64,000 bases of DNA from assembly GCF_014651815.1 (NCBI RefSeq), contig NZ_BMXP01000003.1:372001-436000 (forward strand), read 5' to 3'. Shown in pieces: positions 1 to 9,143 of this stretch. A program made the position numbers and the translations under genes. The notes under the pieces were generated by a model, which was not told the origin of the DNA, did not search any database, and worked only from the letters and a program-made list of their open reading frames with translations. Origin of the DNA: Alteromonas halophila. Its GTDB lineage: Bacteria > Pseudomonadota > Gammaproteobacteria > Enterobacterales > Alteromonadaceae. Numbering within the stretch: the stretch's first letter is position 1; each line of letters begins with the position of its first letter.

Positions 1-1016
1 GTCAGGAAATCAAAGATGCACTGGGCTATTTACGCATGGTCAATCACCCGCATGACGATGCCGCCTTTGAACGGGTAGTCAATACACCCAGCCGTGGGAT
101 TGGCGAGAAAACCCTGTCACAGGTACGAATCACTGCCCGTGAACACAACTGCTCCATGTGGCAGGCCAGTCAGTTGCTTATCAGTGAGGGAGCACTGAAA
201 GGCAGAGCCCTGAACGCATTGCGCAGCTTTAGTATTCTGATAAGCGAGCTGGAACAGCACATTCTTGATCAACCTTTGGAAAAGCAGGCCGATATTACGA
301 TTAAGGAGTCGGGGCTGTTTGCCATGTACAAAGCAGAACGGGGCGAAAAAGCACAGGCTCGGCTTGAAAACTTAGAAGAACTGGTCACCGCCTGTAAACA
401 ATTTATTATTCCTGAAGAGGCGGAAGAGATGACCCCTATGTCGGCTTTTCTGGCCCACGCCTCACTGGAGGCAGGGGAAACCCAGGCTGATACCAATCAG
501 GACGCAGTGCAAATGATGACAATCCACAGCGCCAAGGGTCTGGAATTTCCGCTGGTGATCATGGCGGGGGTGGAAGAAGGCATGTTCCCCAACCCCATGA
601 CTAATGACGAGCCGGGTCGCATGGAAGAAGAGCGGCGGCTGTGTTATGTCGGTATGACCCGGGCCATGCAAAAACTGATTATGACGTACGCGGAGAGTCG
701 TCGGGTTTACGGGCAGGACAAGTACCATACAGTGTCGCGCTTTATTCGCGAAATCCCGGCTGAACATGTCCAGGAAGTGCGTCTTAAGTCGACCATATCA
801 CGCCCGGTACACAATCGTTTTAGCCGGGCCGCCTCGCATGAAAGCTTTGAGGACAGCGGCTTTCAACTGGGCCAGCGGGTTGTGCACCGCAAGTTTGGCG
901 AAGGCATTGTGTTAAACTATGAAGGCTCAGGCGATCACGCCAGGGTTCAGGTCAATTTTGATGAGTTCGGCAGCAAATGGTTAGTGCTTGCCTACGCAAA
1001 ACTAGAGAGCGCATAA
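1..1016 (+). CDS. uvrD: DNA helicase II UvrD, C-terminal part (5' truncated by window edge)
   Basis: This is an ATP-dependent 3'-5' superfamily 1A helicase of nucleotide excision and mismatch repair. The frame is open from base 3 and continues upstream of the window, so the N-terminal Walker A half is missing only because of the edge. Visible are the 2B-domain text 'VVNTPSRGIG', motif V 'MTIHSAKGLEFP', motif VI 'EEERRLCYVGMTRA', and a C-terminal Tudor-like segment 'GQRVVHRKFGEGIVLNYEG' typical of UvrD/PcrA rather than Rep. In E. coli uvrD lies near rarD-yigI-recQ, and the same neighbours follow here, which supports uvrD over rep. Confidence 0.95.
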   Translation, partial: QEIKDALGYLRMVNHPHDDAAFERVVNTPSRGIGEKTLSQVRITAREHNCSMWQASQLLISEGALKGRALNALRSFSILISELEQHILDQPLEKQADITIKESGLFAMYKAERGEKAQARLENLEELVTACKQFIIPEEAEEMTPMSAFLAHASLEAGETQADTNQDAVQMMTIHSAKGLEFPLVIMAGVEEGMFPNPMTNDEPGRMEEERRLCYVGMTRAMQKLIMTYAESRRVYGQDKYHTVSRFIREIPAEHVQEVRLKSTISRPVHNRFSRAASHESFEDSGFQLGQRVVHRKFGEGIVLNYEGSGDHARVQVNFDEFGSKWLVLAYAKLESA

Positions 1017-1059
1017 GCCGAACACGAACGCGGTGGCGTACAATTAGAGGGAGTGTCCC

Positions 1060-2301
1060 TTGCAGCAAAAAGTCCTGGTGATAGAAAGCAGTGACACCAG
1101 TTTGAAACGGGTTTCCCGGCTTGTTCGTAAAGCCGGTCTTAGCCCGGTGGGCGCCGACTCTCTAATCCAGGCCCGGCAGTTATTTGAACATTCAACGCCT
1201 GAAACCTTTCTGTGCGCCATCGTGGCATATGCATTACCGGATGCGCCGCGCGGCGAAGCTATTGATTTTACTACCGGCGCGTTTCTCCCCACCATCGCCG
1301 TCACCGAGGATATTAACCCTCTGACACGCAGTGCGGTGCTTGAGCGCCAGGTGATTGATTATGTGCCTAAAGAAAATGCACAGAATTACGACTATCTGCA
1401 CCGGCTACTAAAACGTCTGCACAAGAATAAATACACGGGCGTCATGGTAGTGAGTAACGACCGGCAGGTACGTAATGATATGACCTCGCTGCTGTTGCGG
1501 CACAATTTTGTCGTTTATGAATGCACCTGCGCCGCCGACGCCTATCAGCTACTCGGCGCACATCCGCACATCAGACTTATCCTTACCACCAACACGTTGC
1601 CCGATGCCTCCGGCACCCAGTTTGTATCGTCGTTACGTAAAGCCTTGTCAAAAGAACAACTGGGCATCATTGGCATTGCCGGCGCAGAAGGCACGATCAT
1701 GTCCGCACACTTTATTAAAAGTGGTGCCAATGATTTTTTACGTATTCCCTACTGCCATGAGGAAGCGCTGTGCAGGATAATGCAAAACGTAGAATATATG
1801 GAAAGTGTGCAGGCAATCCGCGAGGCCGCCAATACCGACTACCTCACCGGCCTTTCCAACCGTCGTCACTTCTTTTACGAAGTCAATTTAGGTTATTCGT
1901 CGCTGCCCACACCGCATTCTCTGGCATTGCTGGATCTCGACTTTTTTAAGCGCATCAACGACGACTATGGCCATGATGCCGGTGATGCGGTATTAAAAGC
2001 CATTGCCAGACTGATTACCCAGCATTTCGACAATGCTGTTTTCGCCCGCTTCGGTGGCGAAGAGTTTTGCGTGTATTTTCCCCATTCTGAGGCCGGTGAT
2101 GTTCTTAAGCGGCTTGAAGCATTTCGCCTCGATGTCGAACAGTCCTGTATTGTGCACGAAGGCCACGAACTGCACGTTACTACCAGTATTGGTGTCTGCA
2201 GTTACGACGACAGTGACATCGACACCTTGCTGCGGGAAGCCGATAAACGCTTATACCGGGCCAAGCACCTGGGTAGGAATCAAATCTGCAGCAGCGATTA
2301 A
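1060..2301 (+). CDS. Diguanylate cyclase with two degenerate receiver domains (REC*-REC*-GGDEF)
   Basis: A 413-residue cytosolic protein that should make cyclic di-GMP from two GTP. Layout: receiver-like domain at about 1-120, second receiver-like domain at about 125-250, GGDEF domain at about 255-410. The cyclase signature is intact as GGEEF (332-336), preceded by 'LLDLDFFKRINDDYGH'. The phospho-acceptor aspartate appears lost in both receivers: Ala56 in 'LCAIVAYALPD' and Thr177 in 'LILTTNTLPD'. No RxxD inhibitory site precedes GGEEF. The start is TTG at 1060 with an AGAGGGAG ribosome site just upstream. The architecture resembles PleD (REC-REC-GGDEF), but it probably does not respond to phosphorylation. 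Function is from family knowledge; the lost sites are read directly. Confidence 0.85.
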   Translation: MQQKVLVIESSDTSLKRVSRLVRKAGLSPVGADSLIQARQLFEHSTPETFLCAIVAYALPDAPRGEAIDFTTGAFLPTIAVTEDINPLTRSAVLERQVIDYVPKENAQNYDYLHRLLKRLHKNKYTGVMVVSNDRQVRNDMTSLLLRHNFVVYECTCAADAYQLLGAHPHIRLILTTNTLPDASGTQFVSSLRKALSKEQLGIIGIAGAEGTIMSAHFIKSGANDFLRIPYCHEEALCRIMQNVEYMESVQAIREAANTDYLTGLSNRRHFFYEVNLGYSSLPTPHSLALLDLDFFKRINDDYGHDAGDAVLKAIARLITQHFDNAVFARFGGEEFCVYFPHSEAGDVLKRLEAFRLDVEQSCIVHEGHELHVTTSIGVCSYDDSDIDTLLREADKRLYRAKHLGRNQICSSD

Positions 2302-2368
2302 ATACACCCGCAGAGTCGCCATGACCCTGGTTGAGTCGGCGCGGGACGATGGCTAAAAGGGTCGCTGT

Positions 2369-2713
2369 TTATGGCTGAGCCGCAGCCTGACTCACCGCTC
2401 GCAACAACAGCATTGCCCGATGGCTTACGGCCTCTGCATAGCGTGTTTCGTGCAGCGCCTGATAAGCCATCGACAATTGCATGGAAAGTCCTTTCACAGA
2501 GCGCAGCAGTGGTGCACTGTCTTCGTCTCCCAACTCCAGCAAAATAGCAGCAATATCAAAGGCGCACCCCAGGTACGGAATGGCATCACTGTAGCAACCA
2601 TTCTGATATAGCAGGCTGCCCTGCAATTCGTCGCGCAATAAATAATGCATGGCCTGATCCGGGTGACTGTAAACCCAGTCAGCGTGCTTTGGACATAAAT
2701 AAGTTAACTGCAT
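2369..2713 (-). CDS. Small alpha-helical (TPR-like) protein with a Fur box upstream, function unknown
   Basis: A 114-residue cytosolic protein with no signal peptide or membrane segment. I do not recognise the family. The sequence looks all-helical, with TPR-like spacing ('LQGSLLYQNGCYSDAIPYLG', then 'LSMQLSMAYQALHETRYAEA'). The ATG at 2713 has a strong ribosome site (CAGGAGGG) about 6 bases upstream. A Fur-like box lies at 2765-2779, about 50 bases before the start, so iron-dependent repression is plausible. It is monocistronic: the next gene on this strand starts at 2855 upstream and ends beyond the Fur box. That the ORF is real is fairly sure; its role is unknown. Confidence 0.7.
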   Translation of the reverse strand: MQLTYLCPKHADWVYSHPDQAMHYLLRDELQGSLLYQNGCYSDAIPYLGCAFDIAAILLELGDEDSAPLLRSVKGLSMQLSMAYQALHETRYAEAVSHRAMLLLRAVSQAAAQP

Positions 2714-2764
2714 CGTCGTGCCCTCCTGAGATAAACCCTAGAGCACCTTTACGACATATGCAAA

Positions 2765-2779
2765 TGATAATTGTTTTTA
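2765..2779 (-). promoter_or_regulatory. Putative Fur box
   Basis: The 15 bases TGATAATTGTTTTTA match the 7-1-7 Fur consensus TGATAATnATTATCA at 11 of 14 defined positions, with a perfect left half-site. It lies in AT-rich DNA upstream of the minus-strand gene 2369-2713. No clean -35/-10 pair was found, so placement relative to the promoter is inferred. Confidence 0.55.
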
Positions 2780-2854
2780 TTTATATCTATTTTCTATCCA
2801 GCTCAGTAGCTCTGCCTCACGCACTGACGGTGAGATTAAAAAACCTGACCCTGA

Positions 2855-3334
2855 TCACTCATTCATGATAGTGACACTGTCAGCAACGATCTCATAGACA
2901 ACGCCGGCCTGCAGGTTGCTGTCGGGCTCGCCAAGATCCTGCCGGTAGTGCGCCGCCTGTTCTGGTGTCATGGTGCGTTTTGTCAGTTGTCCGGCGAGCG
3001 TGACTGTTTTTGCACTGCTGTCGGTAGGAATAAAAAAGCCATAGTCACGGAACGAGACCCGCATCATCGACTCACCACTTTGCGCAATAAAAAAGCAGCC
3101 TTTTTTCTGACAGACTTTAGCGACCCGTGTGGTCAGGCGAAACGGGGTGTGAGTGTATCGTTCTGATTCCTCAAACAGCGTCGCCATGCTCACCTCAGGC
3201 AACGAGGTATCGGGCAGCGCCCCAAAGGTTTCACTGGTTGGGGTGCTTGCTACCGGTTCAGAGAGTCTGAGTGTGTCAGCCCAGACCATGCTGGTAACGG
3301 CAAGCAATGTAAGCAATAAATAGCGATATGGCAT
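2855..3334 (-). CDS. Secreted DUF4920-type protein
   Basis: A 159-residue exported protein. It starts with a signal peptide (residues 1-19, 'MPYRYLLLTLLAVTSMVWA'). The conserved core at about 70-150 contains 'CQKKGCFFIAQ' and 'RVSFRDYGFFIPTD', which I associate with the DUF4920 family (small beta-rich periplasmic proteins of unknown function). The two cysteines in CQKKGC could form a disulfide or bind metal. The ATG at 3334 has a CAGGAGGC ribosome site. It appears monocistronic; the next minus-strand gene upstream is rarD, 121 bases away. No function can be assigned. Confidence 0.75.
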   Translation of the reverse strand: MPYRYLLLTLLAVTSMVWADTLRLSEPVASTPTSETFGALPDTSLPEVSMATLFEESERYTHTPFRLTTRVAKVCQKKGCFFIAQSGESMMRVSFRDYGFFIPTDSSAKTVTLAGQLTKRTMTPEQAAHYRQDLGEPDSNLQAGVVYEIVADSVTIMNE

Positions 3335-3455
3335 ATCAGCCTCCTGAAAACTGAGCTAGCCCATGGCCGCAGCGCCGTGTCCGGCCGGAGCAGGTAGTAT
3401 TGCCATAGTAGCGCACTTCAGCGGGAGCAGGAACCAGTCTGACGGTAGAGCACCC

Positions 3456-4388
3456 TCAGCCCTGTCTGGCCATGGCGGCCTGTTTGCGCAGGCGACGCTG
3501 ACGGCGGTAATCGTGCACAGAGTCCAGGCTGAACAGAATGAGTCCTGCCCACACAAAGCCAAAAGTAATCAGACGATCTTCTTCAAGCGGCTCACCATAA
3601 ACGAACACAGCGAGTAAGAACATCAGCGATGGTCCGATATACTGAAAAAAGCCCAGCGTGGAATACATGATGCGCCGGGCCGCAGCAGTAAAACACAACA
3701 GCGGTGCCGTAGTGACCAGACCGGCAGCAATCAGCAGCAGGTTCAGATCGACAGGGTTGCTGGTCATGTCGCTGTGCACGGAACCAAACAACAGCCAGTA
3801 GCCCAGCGCTACCGGCAGCATCATCAGGGTTTCAATAAACAGCCCCGGCATAGAGTCCACCGCCACCTGCTTGCGCAGCAGACCGTAAATACTGAAACTT
3901 CCTGCCAGCACCAGCGCAATCCACGGCAGGTAGCCATAGGAGAATATAAGGATTGCTACACCCGCAAGCGCCAGAACAACCGACACACGCTGCAATGGAC
4001 GTAACCGTTCCCCTAAAAATAAACGACCGAAAAAAACATTTATCAGCGGATTAATGTAGTAACCCAGACTGGCATCGAGCAGATGATTGCTGTTAATCGC
4101 CCAGATAAACAACAGCCAGTTCGCCGCCAGCAACACGCCGGCACATAACAGCACTTTCATTACTGCTGGCGATCGCAGCGCCGTTTTCACTTTCGGCCAC
4201 TGTCCGAGCGCGGCTATCAGCCCTATCAGGATCACTACCGACCAGACGATGCGGTGCATCAGTATTTCTGGTGCCGGAATAAGCTGAAGCTGCTTAAAGT
4301 AAATGGGTGCCACGCCCCACATGGTGTAGGCGGCAATGGCACAGATCACGCCAACCTGGGCGCGTTTATCGTCGTCAGTATTACTCAC
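3456..4388 (-). CDS. rarD: RarD, EamA/DMT-family permease
   Basis: A 310-residue inner-membrane protein of the drug/metabolite transporter superfamily with about ten hydrophobic segments in two EamA repeats. The start 'AYTMWGVAPIYFKQL' and 'HRIVWSVVILIGL' are characteristic of RarD. E. coli RarD has no settled substrate. The start codon is GTG at 4388. It lies downstream of mgtE on the same strand (45-base gap). The rarD-yigI-recQ vicinity repeats the E. coli neighbourhood. Confidence 0.9.
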   Translation of the reverse strand: MSNTDDDKRAQVGVICAIAAYTMWGVAPIYFKQLQLIPAPEILMHRIVWSVVILIGLIAALGQWPKVKTALRSPAVMKVLLCAGVLLAANWLLFIWAINSNHLLDASLGYYINPLINVFFGRLFLGERLRPLQRVSVVLALAGVAILIFSYGYLPWIALVLAGSFSIYGLLRKQVAVDSMPGLFIETLMMLPVALGYWLLFGSVHSDMTSNPVDLNLLLIAAGLVTTAPLLCFTAAARRIMYSTLGFFQYIGPSLMFLLAVFVYGEPLEEDRLITFGFVWAGLILFSLDSVHDYRRQRRLRKQAAMARQG

Positions 4389-4433
4389 AGCAGCTCACTT
4401 TTTGGGGTTCAGGCGAAAAGTAGAAGGCGCAGT

Positions 4434-5771
4434 CTACAGCAAAAACAGCGTCCCCAGCCCCAGAAACGCGACGAAGCCCACAATGTCAGTGACTGTTGTC
4501 AGGATCACCGAACCTGACAGGGCAGGGTCAATTTTCAGCTTGTCGAGAATGACCGGTAAAAACACCCCGGCCAGCGCCGCCGCCACAATGTTAAACAGTA
4601 TGGCCAGACAAATCACCAGCCCCAGCATCACATCGGTAAACCAGAAATAGGCCACAATGCCAATCACAATGGCCCAGATGACGCCGTTCACGCCGCCCAC
4701 TTTCAGCTCTTTGATCATCAGCGCACGGAAGTTGGCGCTGGTCACCTGGCCTAACGCCAGCCCGCGTACAATCAGCGTGAGTGTCTGGCTGCCGGCAATC
4801 CCGCCCATACTGGCCACTACCGGCATCAATACTGCCAGTGCTACTACCTGTTGCAGCGTGCCTTCGAAAAGGCCGATAAACCAGGATGCCATAAATGCAG
4901 TGAGCAGGTTAATGCCCAGCCAGACCGCACGATTTCTGGCACTCTTGGCAACCGGCGAGAATAAATCCTCATCCTCATCCATACCGGCAGATGCCATCAC
5001 CTGACGTTCATAAAACTCGTTCACCAGTTCGCTGGCAGAGCCAATATCCAGACGCCCAATCAGCTTATTGTTGTCATCGACAACCGGCAGCGACGCCAGG
5101 CCTGAGCGCTGCACAGCCAGCGATGCACTGGTTGATTCATCGGTGCCTTTTAGCACACTCACATTGTCTTCCGTCAGTTCAACCAGAGGCAAATGTTCGG
5201 GCGCAGACAACAGGCGGGTTACCTTTACCGCTGCCGAAAACTGACCGGAACGGTTTACCAGAAAGATGCTATCGCAGTGATTCGGTACCTGACGCCGAAC
5301 CAGGCGCAGGCCTTCGCGCACTTTGGCGTTCAGCGGCAGTACCAGTAGATCATGATTAAGCCAGTGACCAACCTGTGCATCATCAAAGGCGGTGGCCTCG
5401 CGAAAATAATCCTGTTGCTGGGCGTCCAGTTCGGCATAAGCCAGATCCACCAGCCGGTTTGGCAGGGAATCCAGCAGCTCCAGCAAATCTTCCGCTTCAA
5501 TGTCCGAGAAGATTGCCGACCACTCATGATCTTCAGTACCGTCGATAAGGATTTCACGCGGATCGCTGCGCATCTCGACCAGTACATCGAGTTTACGATC
5601 CCGCGGTACCCCTTCCCATACGGCGCGGCGCCGTTCTACTGGTAATGACTCCAGCAGCGAGGCAATATATACGTCATCCTGCGCGGCCAGGGCCGTGACG
5701 ATGGCTGCAGGATCTTCTATTGGTGTGTCAGATACAAATTCTTCTATGAGATCGGGCAATGGCTCCGCCAT
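4434..5771 (-). CDS. mgtE: Magnesium transporter MgtE
   Basis: A 445-residue Mg2+ channel/transporter. Layout: N-terminal MgtE N domain at about 1-125, two CBS domains at about 130-255 that gate the channel by Mg2+ binding, a linker helix, then five membrane helices at about 280-445. The pore signature 'LMPVVASMGGIAGSQT' and the later 'TTVTDIVGF' with its conserved aspartate are both present. The ATG at 5771 has AGAGGAG about 8 bases upstream. It lies 17 bases after yigI on the same strand, so the two are probably cotranscribed. In E. coli the corresponding neighbourhood holds corA, an unrelated Mg2+ transporter. Confidence 0.95.
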   Translation of the reverse strand: MAEPLPDLIEEFVSDTPIEDPAAIVTALAAQDDVYIASLLESLPVERRRAVWEGVPRDRKLDVLVEMRSDPREILIDGTEDHEWSAIFSDIEAEDLLELLDSLPNRLVDLAYAELDAQQQDYFREATAFDDAQVGHWLNHDLLVLPLNAKVREGLRLVRRQVPNHCDSIFLVNRSGQFSAAVKVTRLLSAPEHLPLVELTEDNVSVLKGTDESTSASLAVQRSGLASLPVVDDNNKLIGRLDIGSASELVNEFYERQVMASAGMDEDEDLFSPVAKSARNRAVWLGINLLTAFMASWFIGLFEGTLQQVVALAVLMPVVASMGGIAGSQTLTLIVRGLALGQVTSANFRALMIKELKVGGVNGVIWAIVIGIVAYFWFTDVMLGLVICLAILFNIVAAALAGVFLPVILDKLKIDPALSGSVILTTVTDIVGFVAFLGLGTLFLL

Positions 5772-5788
5772 CTTATCGCTCCTCTTAA

Positions 5789-6250
5789 CTATCCCAGCAT
5801 GTAGGTACCGGTACCGAAAGCAATATGGTCGTTTCGTTCGTTATGCAGTTCCATTCGGCACACGGCCACTTTCGCGCCGCTGCGGATTACCTCGGCCGTG
5901 GCGATAAATTCCTGTCCCCGGCCCGGGCGAAGATAATCCACCCGCATATCAATGGTCCCCATGGTTGCCAGTCGCTGTTCAAGCTGGATAAGTTCCTCCT
6001 CCTGCGTCTGACTGACCGCCTGCAGCGCGGCAGTCAGCCCGCCAATGGTATCAAGCAGACTGCCGGTTACGCCGCCATGCAGGATCTTCTGATACGGATT
6101 GCCGGTCAGTGCATCTTTCCAGGGGCACTGCAGATATACCTGCTGCTTATCCTGCTTTACCTGAATTCCCAGCAGATCATGAAAGGGCATGGTATCGCGA
6201 AACAGCCCAATCACGCGCTCCCGGAGTATATCATGATGTGTTGTCGACAT
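5789..6250 (-). CDS. yigI: YigI-like hotdog-fold thioesterase
   Basis: About 153 residues of the PaaI/YigI acyl-CoA thioesterase type, which hydrolyses acyl-CoA to free acid and CoA in the cytosol. The hotdog signature 'KILHGGVTGSLLDTIGG' and the later 'DMRVDYLRPGRGQEFIATAEV' are visible. I chose the ATG at 6250 with GGGAACC ahead of it; an in-frame GTG at 6262 would add four residues. It is divergent from recQ and heads a likely yigI-mgtE(-rarD) transcript. Family and neighbours agree with E. coli yigI; the natural substrate is not shown. Confidence 0.85.
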   Translation of the reverse strand: MSTTHHDILRERVIGLFRDTMPFHDLLGIQVKQDKQQVYLQCPWKDALTGNPYQKILHGGVTGSLLDTIGGLTAALQAVSQTQEEELIQLEQRLATMGTIDMRVDYLRPGRGQEFIATAEVIRSGAKVAVCRMELHNERNDHIAFGTGTYMLG

Positions 6251-6396
6251 GGCGGTTCCCACAGTGCTGAGCCACCCCTGAGATGAGTCCCAGCAGCGAG
6301 CCTATTTCCCTTTAGATACAGCATAACCTGTTTTTTAGGCCAGAATTAGGCCTTATCCCGTGAAGGTGCGGCAAAAATTCCGTAGAATCCCCGTCG

Positions 6397-8250
6397 ATGA
6401 ATAGCATGACTCCAATACCCACGCCCTCAGATACCAGTCACGACGAGCAACCGACACCGCAGTCGCTGCTTGAGCAGGTATTTGGCTACAAACAGTTCCG
6501 GGAGGGCCAGGCCGCGGTCATCGATGGTCTGTGCGAAGGCCGCGATGCCCTGGTACTGCTACCCACTGGTGGCGGTAAGTCACTGTGTTACCAGATCCCG
6601 GCCATGCTTCGCCGTGGCACGGGCATTGTGGTGTCCCCCCTCATCTCGCTGATGCAGGATCAGGTAGAACAGTTAACGGCACTGGGCATACATGCAGCCT
6701 ACCTTAATTCAAGCCTCGAGCCGCAACAGCAGCAGCACACGCTGGAAAAACTCACCAGCGGTAAACTGGATCTGCTGTATGTATCTCCCGAGCGGCTACT
6801 GCAGTCGTATTTTCAGCGTACTTTAAATACGTGTGACATTGCTTTATTTGCAGTGGATGAAGCACACTGCGTGTCACACTGGGGTCATGACTTTCGGCAG
6901 GACTACCGGGCGCTGGGGCAACTCAAGCAGCAGTTTCCGGCAATACCGGTGGTCGGTCTGACCGCCACTGCTGATGCGGCAACGCAACAGGATATTCTGA
7001 CGCAACTGCAGCTCAGTGATCCGCTGATTTATAAAGGCAGTTTTGACCGGCCAAATATTCGGTACCGGGTAATGTCTAAATATAAAGCGTTCGATCAGGT
7101 GTCAGACTATGTTAAACAGCAGGACGGCAGCGGCATCATATACTGTAACAGTCGCGCCAAAGTGGATGATCTGAATGCCCGTTTGTATCGTCAGGGTGTA
7201 CGCTGTGCAGCTTACCATGCGGGCCTGGACAGCGACGAGCGGGAGTTTGTTCAGCGCCAGTTTCTGAACGATAAACTCGATGTGGTGGTCGCCACGGTCG
7301 CGTTCGGCATGGGCATCAATAAATCGAATGTGCGTTTTGTGGTTCACCACGACGTGCCGCGCAGTGTCGAATCGTATTATCAGGAAACCGGTCGTGCCGG
7401 CCGTGATGGGCTGGCGGCTGAAGCCTTACTGCTGTTCGATGAAAAAGATGCTGCGCGGGTTCGCCAATGGATTGGACAGGGCGACAACGATCTGCGTAAT
7501 GACGTGGAATTGCAGAAGTTTGCCGCCATGGAAGCCTTCGCCGAAGCGCAGACCTGCCGTCGTCAGGTATTGCTGAATTATTTTTCGCAGTTCAGTGACA
7601 GCGCCTGCGGCAACTGTGACATCTGTCTGGATCCGCCGAAAATGGTAGACGGTGTTAAAACCAGCCAGATGGTGCTGTCCTGTATCCTGCGATTACAGCA
7701 GCAGGCCGCCACCCAGTACGTTATTGACGTCCTACGCGGAAAACAACTGCGCCGCCTGCAGGAGGCCGGCCATGATGCACTGTCCACCTATGGGATTGGC
7801 AAAGACAAAAGTGACAGCTACTGGCATAACATTATCAATCAGTTGGTTCACCAGGGACTCATCAGGGTGGATATCACTGCCAATGCGGCATTACGCCTGA
7901 CCGAAGGCGCACGTCCGGTATTAAAAGGGGAGTGTGAGATCCTGCTGGCGGTACCACGGCTTGAATTTAAACCCAGTAAGAAAGCGAAACTGGCACCGGC
8001 AAACTACGACAAAACCCTGTTTGTGCGTCTTAAACACCTGCGCAAAGTGCTGGCGGAAGAAAACGAAGTGCCGCCATACGTGGTGTTCAGTGATGCCACC
8101 CTGGTTGACATGGCATCGAAACTCCCCACCACTGCCACGGCCATGCTGGATGTCAGCGGCGTGGGAAATACCAAATTGGAACGCTACGGTATGGCGTTTC
8201 TGCAGCTTATCGACGATTATGTAAATCGGGAGCAAACGCCTCAGGCGTAA
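6397..8250 (+). CDS. recQ: ATP-dependent DNA helicase RecQ
   Basis: A 617-residue 3'-5' DNA helicase of the RecF recombination pathway. Domains in order: superfamily 2 helicase core with Walker A '[12 protein letters not shown]' and DEAH box '[16 protein letters not shown]'; second RecA fold with '[12 protein letters not shown]'; RecQ-Ct zinc-binding cysteines in '[11 protein letters not shown]'; winged helix; and a C-terminal HRDC domain ending near '[13 protein letters not shown]'. The length is normal for the family. The ATG at 6397 is the first in frame; another lies three codons later. It converges with the GST gene, overlapping it by 10 bases at the 3' ends. Confidence 0.97.
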   Translation: MNSMTPIPTPSDTSHDEQPTPQSLLEQVFGYKQFREGQAAVIDGLCEGRDALVLLPTGGGKSLCYQIPAMLRRGTGIVVSPLISLMQDQVEQLTALGIHAAYLNSSLEPQQQQHTLEKLTSGKLDLLYVSPERLLQSYFQRTLNTCDIALFAVDEAHCVSHWGHDFRQDYRALGQLKQQFPAIPVVGLTATADAATQQDILTQLQLSDPLIYKGSFDRPNIRYRVMSKYKAFDQVSDYVKQQDGSGIIYCNSRAKVDDLNARLYRQGVRCAAYHAGLDSDEREFVQRQFLNDKLDVVVATVAFGMGINKSNVRFVVHHDVPRSVESYYQETGRAGRDGLAAEALLLFDEKDAARVRQWIGQGDNDLRNDVELQKFAAMEAFAEAQTCRRQVLLNYFSQFSDSACGNCDICLDPPKMVDGVKTSQMVLSCILRLQQQAATQYVIDVLRGKQLRRLQEAGHDALSTYGIGKDKSDSYWHNIINQLVHQGLIRVDITANAALRLTEGARPVLKGECEILLAVPRLEFKPSKKAKLAPANYDKTLFVRLKHLRKVLAEENEVPPYVVFSDATLVDMASKLPTTATAMLDVSGVGNTKLERYGMAFLQLIDDYVNREQTPQA

Positions 8251-8909
8251 TCGTACTTACCGCCTTTTTCCAGCGCTCGCTGATACGCCGGGCGTTCATG
8301 AATACGTTTTACGTAGGCTTTAATTGCCGCCAGATTGTCTGCCCGACCACGTGCGACCAGGGTTTCCAGCGGGAAACTCATCTGCACATCGGCGCCGGTA
8401 GGTGCGTCACCGGCAAACCACTCGTTTGACGCCAGGTATGACTCTACAAAACGCAGGCTTTGATTCAGGTTCGGTCCGTAGTAGGCATTTAAGATTCCAT
8501 TGATAAGCTTGTTGGTGATGGGTTTAATAAAAAACGGCTTGGAGGCTTTTTCCCGGGCTTTTTCCAGTACCAGTCGCGCTACCATCGGCGGCATTAACGA
8601 CCCTTCAGCAAAATGCAGCCAGAACAGATATTGCTGACGATCAGCCGCATCGTCAGGCGGCGTAAATGAATCTTTGGCGTAGTGTTCGACAAGGTACGAA
8701 ATGATCGCTCCTGACTCCGCCAGGGCACCTGTATCCGTGGTCAGAACCGGGGACCGGCCCAAAGGATGCACCGCGGTCAGTGATGAGGGGGCCAGGTTGG
8801 TTTTTTTATCGCGCTCATAGCGTTCCAGATGATAGTCGACGCCTAACTCTTCCAGTAGCCAGAGAATACGTTGCGAGCGTGAATTATTTAGATGGTGAAG
8901 TGTAAGCAT
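8241..8909 (-). CDS. Glutathione S-transferase family protein
   Basis: A 222-residue cytosolic protein with an N-terminal thioredoxin-fold GST domain ('[23 protein letters not shown]' region; '[16 protein letters not shown]' forms the glutathione gamma-Glu binding loop) and a helical C-terminal domain. The serine/asparagine pair near the start ('NNSRSQRI') suits a Ser-type or beta-class-like GST. The substrate cannot be inferred. It converges on recQ and has its own promoter region in 8910-9143, where I see no recognisable site. Confidence 0.88.
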   Translation of the reverse strand: MLTLHHLNNSRSQRILWLLEELGVDYHLERYERDKKTNLAPSSLTAVHPLGRSPVLTTDTGALAESGAIISYLVEHYAKDSFTPPDDAADRQQYLFWLHFAEGSLMPPMVARLVLEKAREKASKPFFIKPITNKLINGILNAYYGPNLNQSLRFVESYLASNEWFAGDAPTGADVQMSFPLETLVARGRADNLAAIKAYVKRIHERPAYQRALEKGGKYDYA

Positions 8910-9143
8910 GATCCCTTAACCCTGATAGTCTGCGTCTGGCTTTAGACTACTTCAGTATTTCATAAAGGGATTAGTCGTTTACATTTATTTAATCAATGAA
9001 CATGTATGGCAGCCTGGCGCAGAATCGGGGCCCCGTTGATGACGTACCGCTGGTTAATGCCTGTCGGTGCACGCTTGTCTGTGACCACAGGCCCCTTTAG
9101 ACTGGGCGGAAAGACACGTTAATCCGCCAACCGGCATCGCGCT

